Assembly (NCBI GenBank): GCA_022448525.1
Contig: JAKVCX010000006.1
Coordinates: 248,001-312,000, forward strand
Direction of reading: 5' to 3'
DNA length: 64,000 bases
DNA from: Tenacibaculum sp.
GTDB taxonomy: Bacteria > Bacteroidota > Bacteroidia > Flavobacteriales > Flavobacteriaceae
Made by a program: the position numbers and the translations under genes. Position 1 is the stretch's first letter. Each line of letters opens with the position of its first letter. The notes below the pieces were generated by a model. The model was not told where the DNA came from. It worked only from the letters and a program-made list of their open reading frames with translations, and ran no database searches. Of this stretch, positions 33,071 through 42,266 are shown in pieces.

Positions 33071-33873
33071 CCTTCTTTTTGAATTTCTACAGAGTGAGGG
33101 TAAGGAATTTCAATTCCAGCTTTATCTAATGCGATTTTGGTGTTTTCCATGATATGGAAGTAAGTATCCCAATAATCAGGAGTGTTCACCCAAGTTCGAG
33201 TTATAAAATTAACAGAACTATCGGCTAATTCTCCTAATAAAACTTGAGGTGCAGGATCTTTTAATGTATAAGGTGTATTATTAATTACACTGTATAAAAC
33301 ATCTTTCGTTTGTTTGATATCAGCATCGTAAGAAACACCAAAAGTTATATCAACTCGTCTTTTTTCTTCTGCTGAATAATTAATAATATTTCCATTCGAA
33401 AGTGCGCCGTTAGGAAGAATGATTTCTTTATTGTCTACAGTGTTTAGTTTAGTAGTAAAAATTTGAATTTCTTTTACAACTCCTTGTTCTCCTTGAGCTT
33501 CAATATAATCACCTATTTTAAATGGTCTAAAGATCATTATTAATGCTCCACCAGCAAAATTGGAGAGAGAACCTTGTAAAGCCATACCAATGGCTAAACC
33601 TGCCGCAGCAATAATTGCAGCAAATGATGTGGTTTCTACTCCTAATTGTCCAGCTACAGTTACAAATAAAAATATCTTTAAAGTCCAATTCATAAGGTTT
33701 ATTAAAAAACCTCTTAAAGAAGTATCAATACTTCTTTTTTCCATTATTTTACTGATAGCTTTAGAGATAACGTTAACCACCCATAAACCAATAATTAGTA
33801 ATAATAATGCTCCTACTACTTTAGGTGCGTAAGTGACCAGAAGGTCTTTAATTTGAGAAATGTAATCTTCCAT
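33067..33873 (-). CDS. mscS: small-conductance mechanosensitive channel (MscS family)
   Basis: A 268-residue MscS-type channel relieving osmotic pressure across the inner membrane. It has three N-terminal helices (about 12-35, 55-78, 83-110), with the pore-lining helix reading AAAGLAIGMALQGSLSNFAGG and the beta domain starting FRPFKIGDYIEAQGEQGVV. A cytoplasmic alpha/beta domain completes the short E. coli-like form. Single gene, 89 bases from the dodecin gene, with which it may share direction and transcript. Confidence 0.92.
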   Translation of the reverse strand: MEDYISQIKDLLVTYAPKVVGALLLLIIGLWVVNVISKAISKIMEKRSIDTSLRGFLINLMNWTLKIFLFVTVAGQLGVETTSFAAIIAAAGLAIGMALQGSLSNFAGGALIMIFRPFKIGDYIEAQGEQGVVKEIQIFTTKLNTVDNKEIILPNGALSNGNIINYSAEEKRRVDITFGVSYDADIKQTKDVLYSVINNTPYTLKDPAPQVLLGELADSSVNFITRTWVNTPDYWDTYFHIMENTKIALDKAGIEIPYPHSVEIQKEG

Positions 33874-33962
33874 TTTTAGATTTAAGTTAAATATTAATTG
33901 AGTGATTCAACAATTGATCACTATAGGAATAAAATAGTAGTAGTATCGTTTTTATGACGTAA

Positions 33963-34163
33963 TTATTTCACTTCAAAAGTGATTTTTAAATTAACTCTAA
34001 ATTCGGCAACTTCATCATTGTTAACAACAACACTCTGCGATTGAACAAATGCAGACTTAATGTTTTTAACCGATTTTGAAGCTTGTTTGATTGCTTTTTT
34101 AGTTGCGTCTTCCCAGCTTTTATCTGAGTTTGCTAGGACCTCAATAACTTTCATTACAGCCAT
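33963..34163 (-). CDS. dodecin family protein
   Basis: A 66-residue protein of the dodecin fold (beta-alpha-beta-beta), which assembles as a dodecamer that stores flavins or coenzyme A. VIEVLANSDKSWEDATKKAI (residues 6-25) and the closing FRVNLKITFEVK match the family. The flavin-stacking Trp is W17. The start gives the usual length, so it is complete. Confidence 0.88.
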   Translation of the reverse strand: MAVMKVIEVLANSDKSWEDATKKAIKQASKSVKNIKSAFVQSQSVVVNNDEVAEFRVNLKITFEVK

Positions 34164-34266
34164 AATAACAATTTTAATAGATTAATATTTATGTTATGTA
34201 AATATAGTATTCTGAGACCGCAAATCATAGAATTATTTCCAATGTTAATTTAATGTTACCAAAAAG

Positions 34267-34297
34267 TTGCATAAAAGTAAAATTAAAGTTACATTTG
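34267..34297 (+). promoter_or_regulatory. promoter of the MORN-like secreted protein
   Basis: TTG (34267-34269), 20-base spacer, TACATTTG (34290-34297). The start near 34304 excludes upstream in-frame TTG and ATG codons and supports initiation at 34333 (or ATG 34321). Confidence 0.65.
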
Positions 34298-34332
34298 TAA
34301 TGAGAATGTTATTGAATAAAATGATTAAAGAT

Positions 34333-34680
34333 ATGAAGAAAGTAATGATTTTAGCTTGCGGACTACTATTCGCAGTGGCTCAAGCTCAGGAAACCAAACC
34401 GGTTTACGAAAAGGACGGTGATATGATAAAAGTTACACACTTTTATGATAATGGAAATGTTAAAGAGCAAGGTTTTTACAAGGACAAATTGTTACATGGA
34501 GTATGGAGTAAATATGATGAGAGAGGTAACAAGACTGTAATTGCTCATTACAACAAAGGTAAAAAAGTAGGAAAGTGGTTCATTTGGATGAAAGATGAAC
34601 TAAAAGAAATTAATTACGAGAACAATAGCATCGCTAGCGTTCAAACTTGGAAAGAGAACACCAAGATTGCGACTAAATAA
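34333..34680 (+). CDS. small secreted MORN/YwqK-like repeat protein
   Basis: A 115-residue protein with a signal peptide (MKKVMILACGLLFAVAQAQ). Two to three MORN-like strands follow: HFYDNGNVKEQGFYKDKLLHG, VWSKYDERGNKTVIAHYNKG and KKVGKWFIW, each given here in part. Such repeats occur in surface and antitoxin-like YwqK proteins; no activity can be deduced. The start is chosen by the promoter position, since ATGs upstream would leave almost no leader. Its transcript ends at the hairpin 34703-34736. Confidence 0.75.
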   Translation: MKKVMILACGLLFAVAQAQETKPVYEKDGDMIKVTHFYDNGNVKEQGFYKDKLLHGVWSKYDERGNKTVIAHYNKGKKVGKWFIWMKDELKEINYENNSIASVQTWKENTKIATK

Positions 34681-34702
34681 TTTACTTTCCTTCTACAAAA
34701 TA

Positions 34703-34736
34703 GAAAAAGCTCGAGAATACCATCTCGAGCTTTTCT
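34703..34736. terminator. bidirectional intrinsic terminator
   Basis: AAAAGCTCGAGA (34705-34716) pairs with TCTCGAGCTTTT (34723-34734) over a 6-base loop. It serves the converging MORN-like gene and the lipoprotein gene on the other strand. Confidence 0.85.
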
Positions 34737-34769
34737 ATTTCTTAGTAAGGAATATATATGTTTTGTTGC

Positions 34770-35960
34770 TTATTGTCTAGTCCAACCAGCTCCCCAAGTT
34801 GCGAAGTCAGTTCCAGTAGAAGCAGCATCGATAGTTAAGAATTCAGATTCTGTGAAAGTTTCAGCAGTATCATTTTTCATGTTTACGTTAACGTCAGTAA
34901 AGATTACAGAGTTAACAACTAAATCTCCACTTAATACTCCAGCTCCTGTTGGGTTAGCAGCATCAGCACCATCTAAATCAAATCCTTCGTTGAATCCTTC
35001 GATCCAAACGTTGTTAAAGATACCTTGAGTTCCAGCTCTTAAACGTACAGCTTCGTTTCCAGTTCCTGAACCTAAACCAATGATAGTTAAGTTAGTTACA
35101 GTTGGCTTAGAAAAATATCCACCGTTGTTAGCAACATCAGTGTTAAATCCATCAGCTTCAATTCCTTTATCGTGAGAAGCTCCGTGCTTAACGTAAGCAT
35201 CAGTAATTGTTCCAGTATAACCTTCAGTCCAGTCAATAGAATCATCCTGAGCGTTTAATACAGCAATGTGACTAGCGTTTACAGTTCCTCCGAAGAATTC
35301 GAATCCATCATCTTTTCCTTCAAAAACTTGTACGTAATCAACAACAGTTCCGTTTCCTACACCGTAGAAAGAAACACCATTGTTCTCAGATTGACCATCA
35401 GCTTTTCCTCCTGAATACTCAACACGAACGTAACGTAAAGTTCCTGATGAATCTCCATTTTCATTTCCACCGTAAGGTAAAGAAGCGATTTCAGAAGTTG
35501 CAGTAGTTGTAGTTGTTCCGTCTACAGAGTTGATTTGAGCTTTTCCTAAAAGGATTAAACCTCCCCAGTCTCCAGCGTTTGGAGTGTTTGAAGCAGAAGT
35601 GAATACGATTGGCTGAGAAGAAGTTCCTTCAGCGTTGATACATCCACCTTGTGCGATAGCTAAATATACATCAGCTCCAGTTGCAGCAGCTCTAATAGTC
35701 ATTCCAGCAGGAATAGTTAAACAAGCACCGTTTTGAACGATAGTTGGTCCAGTGATTGTATAGTTTTTAGTAGCGTCTAAAGTTAAATCAGCAGAAATGT
35801 TTCCAGATAATTCTACATCAGTATCAGGGTTTGTAGTTCCACCGTTATTGTTATTAGTTACACTGTTATCATTAATTACGATATCAGCAGTGTCGTCATC
35901 TCCACATGAAGTTAAGATCGTAGCAGCTAAAGCTAATCCTAGTAAAAAATTATTTTTCAT
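34770..35960 (-). CDS. beta-helix surface lipoprotein paired with a TonB receptor
   Basis: A 396-residue lipoprotein (lipobox ILTSC, Cys19) with an Asp/Asn/Thr-rich linker (20-50). The body consists of short beta-helix-type repeats (GNISADLTLDATKNYTITG, GDWGGLILLGKAQ, DGFEFFGGTVNASHIAVLNA) and closes with WGAGWTRQ. Proteins of this pattern, sometimes labelled multidrug transporter with no support, occur across Bacteroidota next to a TonB receptor as here (49 bases downstream of it). The ligand is unknown. Codons are rich in GCT, GTT, ACA and AAC, as in highly expressed genes. Confidence 0.7.
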   Translation of the reverse strand: MKNNFLLGLALAATILTSCGDDDTADIVINDNSVTNNNNGGTTNPDTDVELSGNISADLTLDATKNYTITGPTIVQNGACLTIPAGMTIRAAATGADVYLAIAQGGCINAEGTSSQPIVFTSASNTPNAGDWGGLILLGKAQINSVDGTTTTTATSEIASLPYGGNENGDSSGTLRYVRVEYSGGKADGQSENNGVSFYGVGNGTVVDYVQVFEGKDDGFEFFGGTVNASHIAVLNAQDDSIDWTEGYTGTITDAYVKHGASHDKGIEADGFNTDVANNGGYFSKPTVTNLTIIGLGSGTGNEAVRLRAGTQGIFNNVWIEGFNEGFDLDGADAANPTGAGVLSGDLVVNSVIFTDVNVNMKNDTAETFTESEFLTIDAASTGTDFATWGAGWTRQ

Positions 35961-36009
35961 TTGTCTTAATTTTTAATTTTTATCAGTTTTGTTGTTTTTT
36001 TTATTCTAA

Positions 36010-38829
36010 TTATAGTTTATACTTAAGACCTAATCCTAAGTTAATTCCTCTGTTGTATTTTGATAATGTAACATCATCAGCACTATTGATTTCTCTAACT
36101 CTTTCGATTGATGGATCTAATAAGTTTTTAGCGCTAAAATTGATTTCTAAATGTTTACCAATTTGGTTTTTCCATACGAAATCTAAAGTTGGAACACCTT
36201 TTTGTACGATGTTTCCTGTACCAGATCCTAAAGCATAAATTCTATCTGAGAAATAAGAGAATACTAAATTGGCAACTGGTTTATAGTTTTCAAATTGAGT
36301 AGGTGAATAGTCGATATTCGCGTTAAAGATGTATGGTGAAGCACCTTGAACTTCATCAGAATCTCTATTAAACGTCGCAGTAAATAAACCTGTAGTTGAT
36401 TTTAAATCTTGCTGAGTGTGCATATAGGTAAAGTTGAAACCAAAACCTAATTGTGTTTTATCGTCTTCATCTCTAATTAAAGCTTTTCTAACTTCTAATT
36501 CAGCTCCGATTACTTCAGCTTGATCTCCAGTTCTGAAATAACGTTGTGTACCTGTTGCATCATTTGCAATTACTAGGTTCACTGGATCGTTAATTTGTTT
36601 ATAGAATCCTGTAACAGATAAGATTTCTCCACGAGTCATAAACCACTCATACTTTAAATCTAAGTTATGTACAGCTGAGAAAGAAGGATCGTTTAATAAA
36701 TCAGAGTTACCTCCAATACGCTCAGTTACGTCTTCATAAACAAAAGGAGCAACTTCTTTAAATTCTGGAACCGATACAGTTTTTGCATAAGAAAAACGTA
36801 AGTTAGAATCATCAGTAAGAGAGTATTTAACGTTTAAGTTAGGTAAGAAGAATGTTTGTTCAACTTCTCTGAAACCAGCATCATTAGGGTTGATGTTAAT
36901 TACATCGTAATCAATTCTTTGATCTAAATATTCTAATCTAACTCCAGGAACGATAGTCCATTTTTCATTTGGAGTAATATTAGCCGATACATAAGAAGCA
37001 TGAATTCTTAATTCTCCACTGTATTCATTTTCATTCGTACCAGGTAAACTTACAATATTGCTGTTTTGATATCCTGGAATTTGGTTGAATACCTCAATGT
37101 TATATAATTTTCCAGTTTGATTTTGGAAAAATTGAGTGTTTTGTAAATTAATTGTAGCATCAATATTATTAGGATCTACTTCCACATTGTTTCCAACAAA
37201 GTTGTATCCGTAACGAATATTTTCAAAATCTCTTGTTTTAACTCTTCCGTTATAACCGAAGTTTAATGCTAAAATATCTGATGCATTATATTTTAATTGG
37301 ATACGACTATTTAACTCTTCATCAATGATTCGTTGGAAATAACGTTGGTTATCGAATACATTGTTGTTAAAGAATGTTGCATTTGTAGTTGGATCATTAT
37401 CTAAAGAAAATTGATAATTTTCAATACTAATTCTTCTTCTGTCTGGTTCGTGAGCAAACACATTGTTATATCCAATTCCCCAAGAAACTTCTAATTCAGG
37501 CTTATCGTCGTCATCATTTTTGTAAAACTTGTGATCACCAGTTAATTGATTTACGAAAACTAAATCTTGGTTAAACTGAACGTTCATTTGATAAAACCCT
37601 TCATCTGTGTTTAAGATTGCATCTCTGTTTTCTCCTAAACCTTTAAAACCATAGTATCCTACTTCATCAGATGAACTGTTTAAGAACATTGATGTATACT
37701 TTAATTTATTATTATCATTAATTCTATATAAAGCAGTTCCTAAAACAGTTGTTTTTGTAGAGTATTGATACTCTTTAGCATTTGGGAAAGACTTTTTAAA
37801 TACAGTAATGAAATCTACAGCTGGTCCTTCTCTGTATTCAAAATCTCTTTCGAATGACGCTGTTCCGTATAAGCTTAATTTAGAATCGTCTTTGAAAGTA
37901 TAACTTTTACCAGCGCTAATTCCGATGTTAGCGTTAATAGGAGCACCTCCATCAACAGGATCAATTCCGTGAGATAAAACTCTAGCAAAAGGATTGCTTC
38001 CGTATCTTCCATAGTATCCAAATTGACCAGTTCCTTCACTCTTTACAAAGTCTTGTCCAGCAGCACTAGAATTTACCCCAGTTCCAACTGTAACTTCAAA
38101 CATTCCTTTTCCTTTGTATTCTTTTGAAGTAATATTTACATTACCTGCCGCAAAGTCTCCGTAGAATTCTGATGAATATGCTTTACTAATAGAAACATTT
38201 TCGATAATGTTAGAAGAGAATAAGTTTAAATCAATGTTTTTCTTATTTACATCATTAGAAGGTAATGTTAATCCGTTCATAGTTGTGTTTAAGTATCTAT
38301 CACCTAAACCACGAACGTAAACATTACTATTTCCTTCTTCTTTAGAAACACCCGAGATTTTTGAAACAGCTCCTGCAGCATCGCTAATTCCTTTTTTAGC
38401 TAATTCTTGAGCTCCAATACTTTCTTTAATTACTGTCGCTTTCTTTTGCTCTAATAATAAAGCACTCTCTTTGTCTTTACTTACAGTGGCATTAATTTGG
38501 ATCTCTTCTAATTGCTCACCACCACTAGCTCCCATAACTTGGTTTACAGTGATTGTTTTTCCGGCAACAATGGTAATTGGTTTTTCAATTGTTTGGTATC
38601 CAACAAAACTGAATACTAAAGTGTAATTACCTGGAGCGATTGAAATAGAGTACGAACCATCCATTTCAGTGTTTCCTCCTATTGATGTACCTTTTACAAA
38701 TACATTAGCAAATGGAAGTGGCTCATTACTCATTTCTTTATCAGTAACAATACCTTTTACAGTCCCCTTATCCTGTGCGAAAATAAACTGTGTGAAGCTT
38801 ATTAAAGCTAGTATTAAAATTTTTCTCAT
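36010..38829 (-). CDS. TonB-dependent receptor with carboxypeptidase-regulatory domain
   Basis: A 939-residue outer membrane receptor: signal peptide (MRKILILALISFTQFIFAQ), CarboxypepD-regulatory-like domain (about 22-105), plug domain (about 120-245, with VYVRGLGDRYLNTTMNGL) and a beta-barrel finishing GLGLKYKL. It lacks the SusC-specific features. It probably imports the ligand caught by the co-encoded lipoprotein at 34770; ligand unknown. The upstream region has a near-consensus -7 on the minus strand, CAATTTTG (38859-38852). Confidence 0.87.
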   Translation of the reverse strand: MRKILILALISFTQFIFAQDKGTVKGIVTDKEMSNEPLPFANVFVKGTSIGGNTEMDGSYSISIAPGNYTLVFSFVGYQTIEKPITIVAGKTITVNQVMGASGGEQLEEIQINATVSKDKESALLLEQKKATVIKESIGAQELAKKGISDAAGAVSKISGVSKEEGNSNVYVRGLGDRYLNTTMNGLTLPSNDVNKKNIDLNLFSSNIIENVSISKAYSSEFYGDFAAGNVNITSKEYKGKGMFEVTVGTGVNSSAAGQDFVKSEGTGQFGYYGRYGSNPFARVLSHGIDPVDGGAPINANIGISAGKSYTFKDDSKLSLYGTASFERDFEYREGPAVDFITVFKKSFPNAKEYQYSTKTTVLGTALYRINDNNKLKYTSMFLNSSSDEVGYYGFKGLGENRDAILNTDEGFYQMNVQFNQDLVFVNQLTGDHKFYKNDDDDKPELEVSWGIGYNNVFAHEPDRRRISIENYQFSLDNDPTTNATFFNNNVFDNQRYFQRIIDEELNSRIQLKYNASDILALNFGYNGRVKTRDFENIRYGYNFVGNNVEVDPNNIDATINLQNTQFFQNQTGKLYNIEVFNQIPGYQNSNIVSLPGTNENEYSGELRIHASYVSANITPNEKWTIVPGVRLEYLDQRIDYDVININPNDAGFREVEQTFFLPNLNVKYSLTDDSNLRFSYAKTVSVPEFKEVAPFVYEDVTERIGGNSDLLNDPSFSAVHNLDLKYEWFMTRGEILSVTGFYKQINDPVNLVIANDATGTQRYFRTGDQAEVIGAELEVRKALIRDEDDKTQLGFGFNFTYMHTQQDLKSTTGLFTATFNRDSDEVQGASPYIFNANIDYSPTQFENYKPVANLVFSYFSDRIYALGSGTGNIVQKGVPTLDFVWKNQIGKHLEINFSAKNLLDPSIERVREINSADDVTLSKYNRGINLGLGLKYKL

Positions 38830-39127
38830 CCTTCGTGATTCTTGTTGGGGGCAAAATTGGACAGATTTTGTAAAGTAAAAGTTAGTTGTAGATTATAATT
38901 GTATTACCAGAACGTTTATAAATTCTTACTGCAATGTTTCGCGAATGTTAACAGGAATCAGTAAATGTTATGGAAGTGTTTCGAGATGAAAAATTAGGGT
39001 AAGAATGCTCAATAGATTCAAGACTTTAAGGCTAAATGTTAAAATTATGGGTTATAATGTTTCAGAAGTTATGGTATGAGTTTTCTGGTCTTTTTGAAAT
39101 GTTAAAATTTGTTTGTTTAAGAAGGAA
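38830..39127. other. AT-rich intergenic region between two TonB receptor genes
   Basis: No convincing open frame or RNA gene is visible. Near the right-hand gene it holds the possible -7 box CAATTTTG on the minus strand (38859-38852, one mismatch from consensus). The rest, about 240 bases, shows nothing I can assign. The terminator of the upstream receptor lies at its other end. Confidence 0.6.
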
Positions 39128-39166
39128 ATAATAAAAAAAGCCATAGCGTTTTAAATCTATGGCTTT
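39128..39166 (-). terminator. intrinsic terminator of the metal-locus TonB receptor
   Basis: Minus strand: AAAGCCATAG (39166-39157) pairs with CTATGGCTTT (39046 side, 39146-39137) over a 10-base loop, followed by a T-rich tract (39139-39128). It lies 44 bases after the receptor stop. Confidence 0.8.
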
Positions 39167-39210
39167 GTGTTTTCTGTTAATTAGTAATCAGATAATACAA
39201 AAAACACTAG

Positions 39211-41499
39211 TTAATTGTTTATAAACTTCAAACCAACAAAGAAAGTTCTTGGTCTTGAAGGTCCATAAATATAGTTTGCGTCTCTATCAGCTCCTTGATC
39301 GAAATCTTGTTGGTAGCTGTCAAAAATATTTTGAACACCACCACTTATTCTTAGAGTGGAGTGGTTGTGCTTATCAAGTGAGAAATCATAAGACGATTTT
39401 ACATTCAATTCTAAAAAGTCAGTTGTTTTTTCTAATCGATCCTCGGCTATGAATCCAGCTAAGTGTGGAACGTACATGCTTCCTGTGTAAACTGCGGATA
39501 CATTGTTTTGAAACTTTTTATTTGGGGCATAAGTTGCTACAAAGTTTCCGTAAAAGTTAGGAGATTTGAAAAAGTTATCTGCGTTTTCTAATGAAATATT
39601 AGGATCGTCAGACCATTGTACTGGTTTGTCAAATTTCCCTTCTTGAATGGTTGCTCCGGCTTGTAATATCCATTTTTCATTTGGAGCATATTTTGTTTCG
39701 ATGTTAATTCCTTTTACATGGGCGTTATCTCCATTTCTCTTTTCCCAAATCAAATTATTTAATTGTTCAAGGATAAAAGGATTTACAATTTTAGTATAGA
39801 AAGCCTCTAAAGTGAAAGATACTTCACCTTCAGTTAAACTTTTATTCCAATCGAAAGATCCTGTAAAACTATGAGATGTTTCTGAAACTAAATTAGAACG
39901 ATCAACACGAACAGTTAATACTTCTCCAGCTGCAATTTGTGCGTGTAAATCTTCTGTGAATACTTGTGGAGCTCTAAACCCTTTGGCATATGAAGCTCTA
40001 AATCGAGAATTTTCATTTGCGAAGTACATTACATTTAAACGCGGATTAAAAATCACACTTTCATCAGTTAAGTTATGAATATCTGCACGCAGACCTCCTA
40101 AGACTTTCCATTGTTTATTAATCGTCCATTCTTGTTGAGCATAAAGTCCATAAGTTCTTAAAGTTTGATTTACAAAAGCATTAAAACCTGGTTTTTCATC
40201 TTTCATTTTATCATACTTAAACTCAATCCCTCCAGTGAAATTTCCTTTTCCACCTAAGAAATCAGACAGTTTATGAGCGTATTGTGAACCTAAAACCCAA
40301 GTTTCATCTCTAGAATTACCAAATCCTAATACTTCACCATTTTGGGCAACTAAATCTTCTCCACCTCCATAATAGTTCTTGTTTTTTGAACGAGAAGTAG
40401 AAACGTAAGCCGAAAAATGTTGTTTTCCTTCATTAATAGAAGATTCAAACGTAAGTCCACCCGTCAATACATCAGAATCAATTTGTTCTGCAACATCGCT
40501 TTCAAAAGGTTGTAAACCTAATTTATTTCCTCCTCTTCTAAATTCACTAATAGAATTGAACTCAGCTGTTAATCTTGTATTGTCTGAAGGTTTGATATAT
40601 CCTTTAAATCCGAAAGTTTGTGTTTCTAATTTTGTGAGTTCAGTGAAAGAATCTCCATCGTAATCATATGGATTTCTATTTCTGTACATTCCAAAATAAG
40701 TTAATCCCGCAGATGCTTCATCATTTACAACTGTTCCATTAATAGTAGTGGCAACATCTAATGTTTCTCCTTTAATTAAAGAAACGTTTTGTCCTACTTG
40801 GAATGTATTGTCGATAGGATCTTTAGTAATAATGTTAATAGTTCCTGCAATAGCATTTGCACCATATAAAGCTGATCCTCCACCACGAACTACTTCAATT
40901 CTTTGAATAATATTAGCTGGAATTTGATCTAAACCATACACTCCGTTTAAAGCACTAAAAATTGGTCTGCTATCTACTAATATTTGAGAGTAGGCTCCGT
41001 CTAATCCATTAATTCGTACTTGAGAAAAACCGCAATTCTGACAATTAGTTTCCATTCGTAATCCTGGTTGAAAGTTTAATCCTTCAGATAAACTAACAGA
41101 TTGAGTTGCTTCTAATAATTTCGCGTCAGTAACAGTTACAATTACCGGAGCCACTTTTCTGTTTAAATATGATCGCGTTGCACTCACAACCACTTGATCT
41201 AATCCTAAAAGATCTTCTTGTAGTGTGATATCAAGTGTTTTGGTTTCTGAACCGTTGAAACTAATTTCCTTTTCTATCAACTTGAATCCAACACTTTGAA
41301 ATACGATTGTAGCTTTTGGCTGATTTAAGTTTAAGGTGTATTCACCTTTATCATTAGTTATGGTTCCCTGTGATTTGTCTTTTGTGTATACCGATACGAA
41401 CTCTTGTGGTTCGTTGTTAAAAGTAACTTTTCCTTTTATAGTTTGTCCGTAACCTATAAGTGTTACGAATAAAAATACCGTCTGTAAGAAAGATTTCAT
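39211..41499 (-). CDS. TonB-dependent receptor, probable metal or metallophore uptake
   Basis: A 762-residue outer membrane receptor. Start is placed at 41499 (MKSFLQTVFLFVTLIGYGQ), since a further upstream ATG adds ten charged residues before the signal peptide and lies next to the -7 box. Domain order: regulatory-like domain (about 20-95), plug (about 105-225) with an unusual C153-x-x-C156 in TNCQNCGFSQVRINGLDG, and barrel to the end. It diverges from a DtxR-type regulator and a ZIP transporter across a perfect palindrome, so it is likely metal-regulated and takes up a metal complex. No partner genes are linked on its own strand. Confidence 0.85.
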   Translation of the reverse strand: MKSFLQTVFLFVTLIGYGQTIKGKVTFNNEPQEFVSVYTKDKSQGTITNDKGEYTLNLNQPKATIVFQSVGFKLIEKEISFNGSETKTLDITLQEDLLGLDQVVVSATRSYLNRKVAPVIVTVTDAKLLEATQSVSLSEGLNFQPGLRMETNCQNCGFSQVRINGLDGAYSQILVDSRPIFSALNGVYGLDQIPANIIQRIEVVRGGGSALYGANAIAGTINIITKDPIDNTFQVGQNVSLIKGETLDVATTINGTVVNDEASAGLTYFGMYRNRNPYDYDGDSFTELTKLETQTFGFKGYIKPSDNTRLTAEFNSISEFRRGGNKLGLQPFESDVAEQIDSDVLTGGLTFESSINEGKQHFSAYVSTSRSKNKNYYGGGEDLVAQNGEVLGFGNSRDETWVLGSQYAHKLSDFLGGKGNFTGGIEFKYDKMKDEKPGFNAFVNQTLRTYGLYAQQEWTINKQWKVLGGLRADIHNLTDESVIFNPRLNVMYFANENSRFRASYAKGFRAPQVFTEDLHAQIAAGEVLTVRVDRSNLVSETSHSFTGSFDWNKSLTEGEVSFTLEAFYTKIVNPFILEQLNNLIWEKRNGDNAHVKGINIETKYAPNEKWILQAGATIQEGKFDKPVQWSDDPNISLENADNFFKSPNFYGNFVATYAPNKKFQNNVSAVYTGSMYVPHLAGFIAEDRLEKTTDFLELNVKSSYDFSLDKHNHSTLRISGGVQNIFDSYQQDFDQGADRDANYIYGPSRPRTFFVGLKFINN

Positions 41500-41526
41500 T
41501 TCTTTTATTCTAAAATAAATTTGATG

Positions 41527-41534
41527 CAAATATA
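41527..41534 (-). promoter_or_regulatory. -7 box of the metal-locus TonB receptor
   Basis: Minus strand TATATTTG (41534-41527), an exact -7 match 28 bases before the receptor ATG. The palindromic operator starts 3 bases upstream of it. Confidence 0.65.
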
Positions 41535-41536
41535 AA

Positions 41537-41564
41537 TTAATTTTTAGACAAGACTAAAAATTAA
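41537..41564. promoter_or_regulatory. perfect 11-6-11 palindrome, putative DtxR/MntR-type operator
   Basis: TTAATTTTTAG (41537-41547) and its exact complement CTAAAAATTAA (41554-41564) are separated by ACAAGA. The core TTTAGnnnnnnCTAAA resembles operators of DtxR/MntR/SirR regulators. It occupies the -10 to -33 interval of the receptor promoter on the minus strand and lies just upstream of the regulator promoter on the plus strand, so one bound dimer pair could control both. Confidence 0.75.
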
Positions 41565-41585
41565 CTTTTATAAATCAAAAATTTG

Positions 41586-41593
41586 TATGTTTG
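41586..41593 (+). promoter_or_regulatory. -7 box of the DtxR-type regulator gene
   Basis: TATGTTTG matches TAnnTTTG. Transcription from near 41600 would exclude the upstream in-frame TTG at 41583 and favour ATG 41610, leaving a leader of only about 10 bases. Confidence 0.6.
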
Positions 41594-41609
41594 CATAGAA
41601 TTAAAGCCC

Positions 41610-42266
41610 ATGTTTTCACAATCTGAGGAGAATTATATAAAAACCATTTACCATTTGGCACTAGATTCTGATAAAGGAATTAGTACAAATGCTATAGCGA
41701 AACAACTAGATACAAAAGCATCTTCGGTTACAGATATGATTAAAAAACTATCTGAAAAAGAAGTTGTGGTATATAAAAAGTATCAAGGTGTAAAGCTAAC
41801 CGATTTTGGTAGAAAAGTGGCTACGGGAATTATCAGGAAGCATAGATTATGGGAAGTTTTTCTAGTAGAAAAATTGAATTTCTCTTGGGATGAAGTTCAT
41901 GAAGTAGCTGAACAATTAGAGCACATAAAATCACCTAAACTTATTAATGAATTGGATGCTTTTTTAGGATATCCTAAGCATGATCCACATGGAGATCCAA
42001 TTCCAGATGAAGAAGGAAATATACATCAGATAGAGAAGAATCTTTTATCTGTTGTGCCTAAAGGAACAGTTGGAGTTTGTGTAGGTGTGAATGATAGTTC
42101 ATCTGATTTTTTAAAATTCTTAGATAAGCAAGGAATTGGTTTAGGCGTTGAAATAACAATTATAGATATTGAACCTTTTGATGGTTCTTTAACCATAGAA
42201 ATAAATAATAAACCGCTATCTATTTCAAATAAAATAGCTAGCAACTTATACATTAAAAAGATATGA
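41610..42266 (+). CDS. DtxR/MntR-family metal-dependent transcriptional regulator
   Basis: A 218-residue iron/manganese-responsive repressor. N-terminal winged helix at about 5-62 (NAIAKQLDTKASSVTDMIKKL), metal-binding/dimerization domain at 65-140 (H78, E82, E102, H105 and the HDPHGDPIP motif), and a C-terminal FeoA-like SH3 domain (148-218). The start is ATG 41610. It overlaps the ZIP transporter gene by 4 bases (ATGA) and divides the palindrome at 41537-41564 with the TonB receptor. Whether iron or manganese is sensed cannot be told from sequence. Confidence 0.9.
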   Translation: MFSQSEENYIKTIYHLALDSDKGISTNAIAKQLDTKASSVTDMIKKLSEKEVVVYKKYQGVKLTDFGRKVATGIIRKHRLWEVFLVEKLNFSWDEVHEVAEQLEHIKSPKLINELDAFLGYPKHDPHGDPIPDEEGNIHQIEKNLLSVVPKGTVGVCVGVNDSSSDFLKFLDKQGIGLGVEITIIDIEPFDGSLTIEINNKPLSISNKIASNLYIKKI

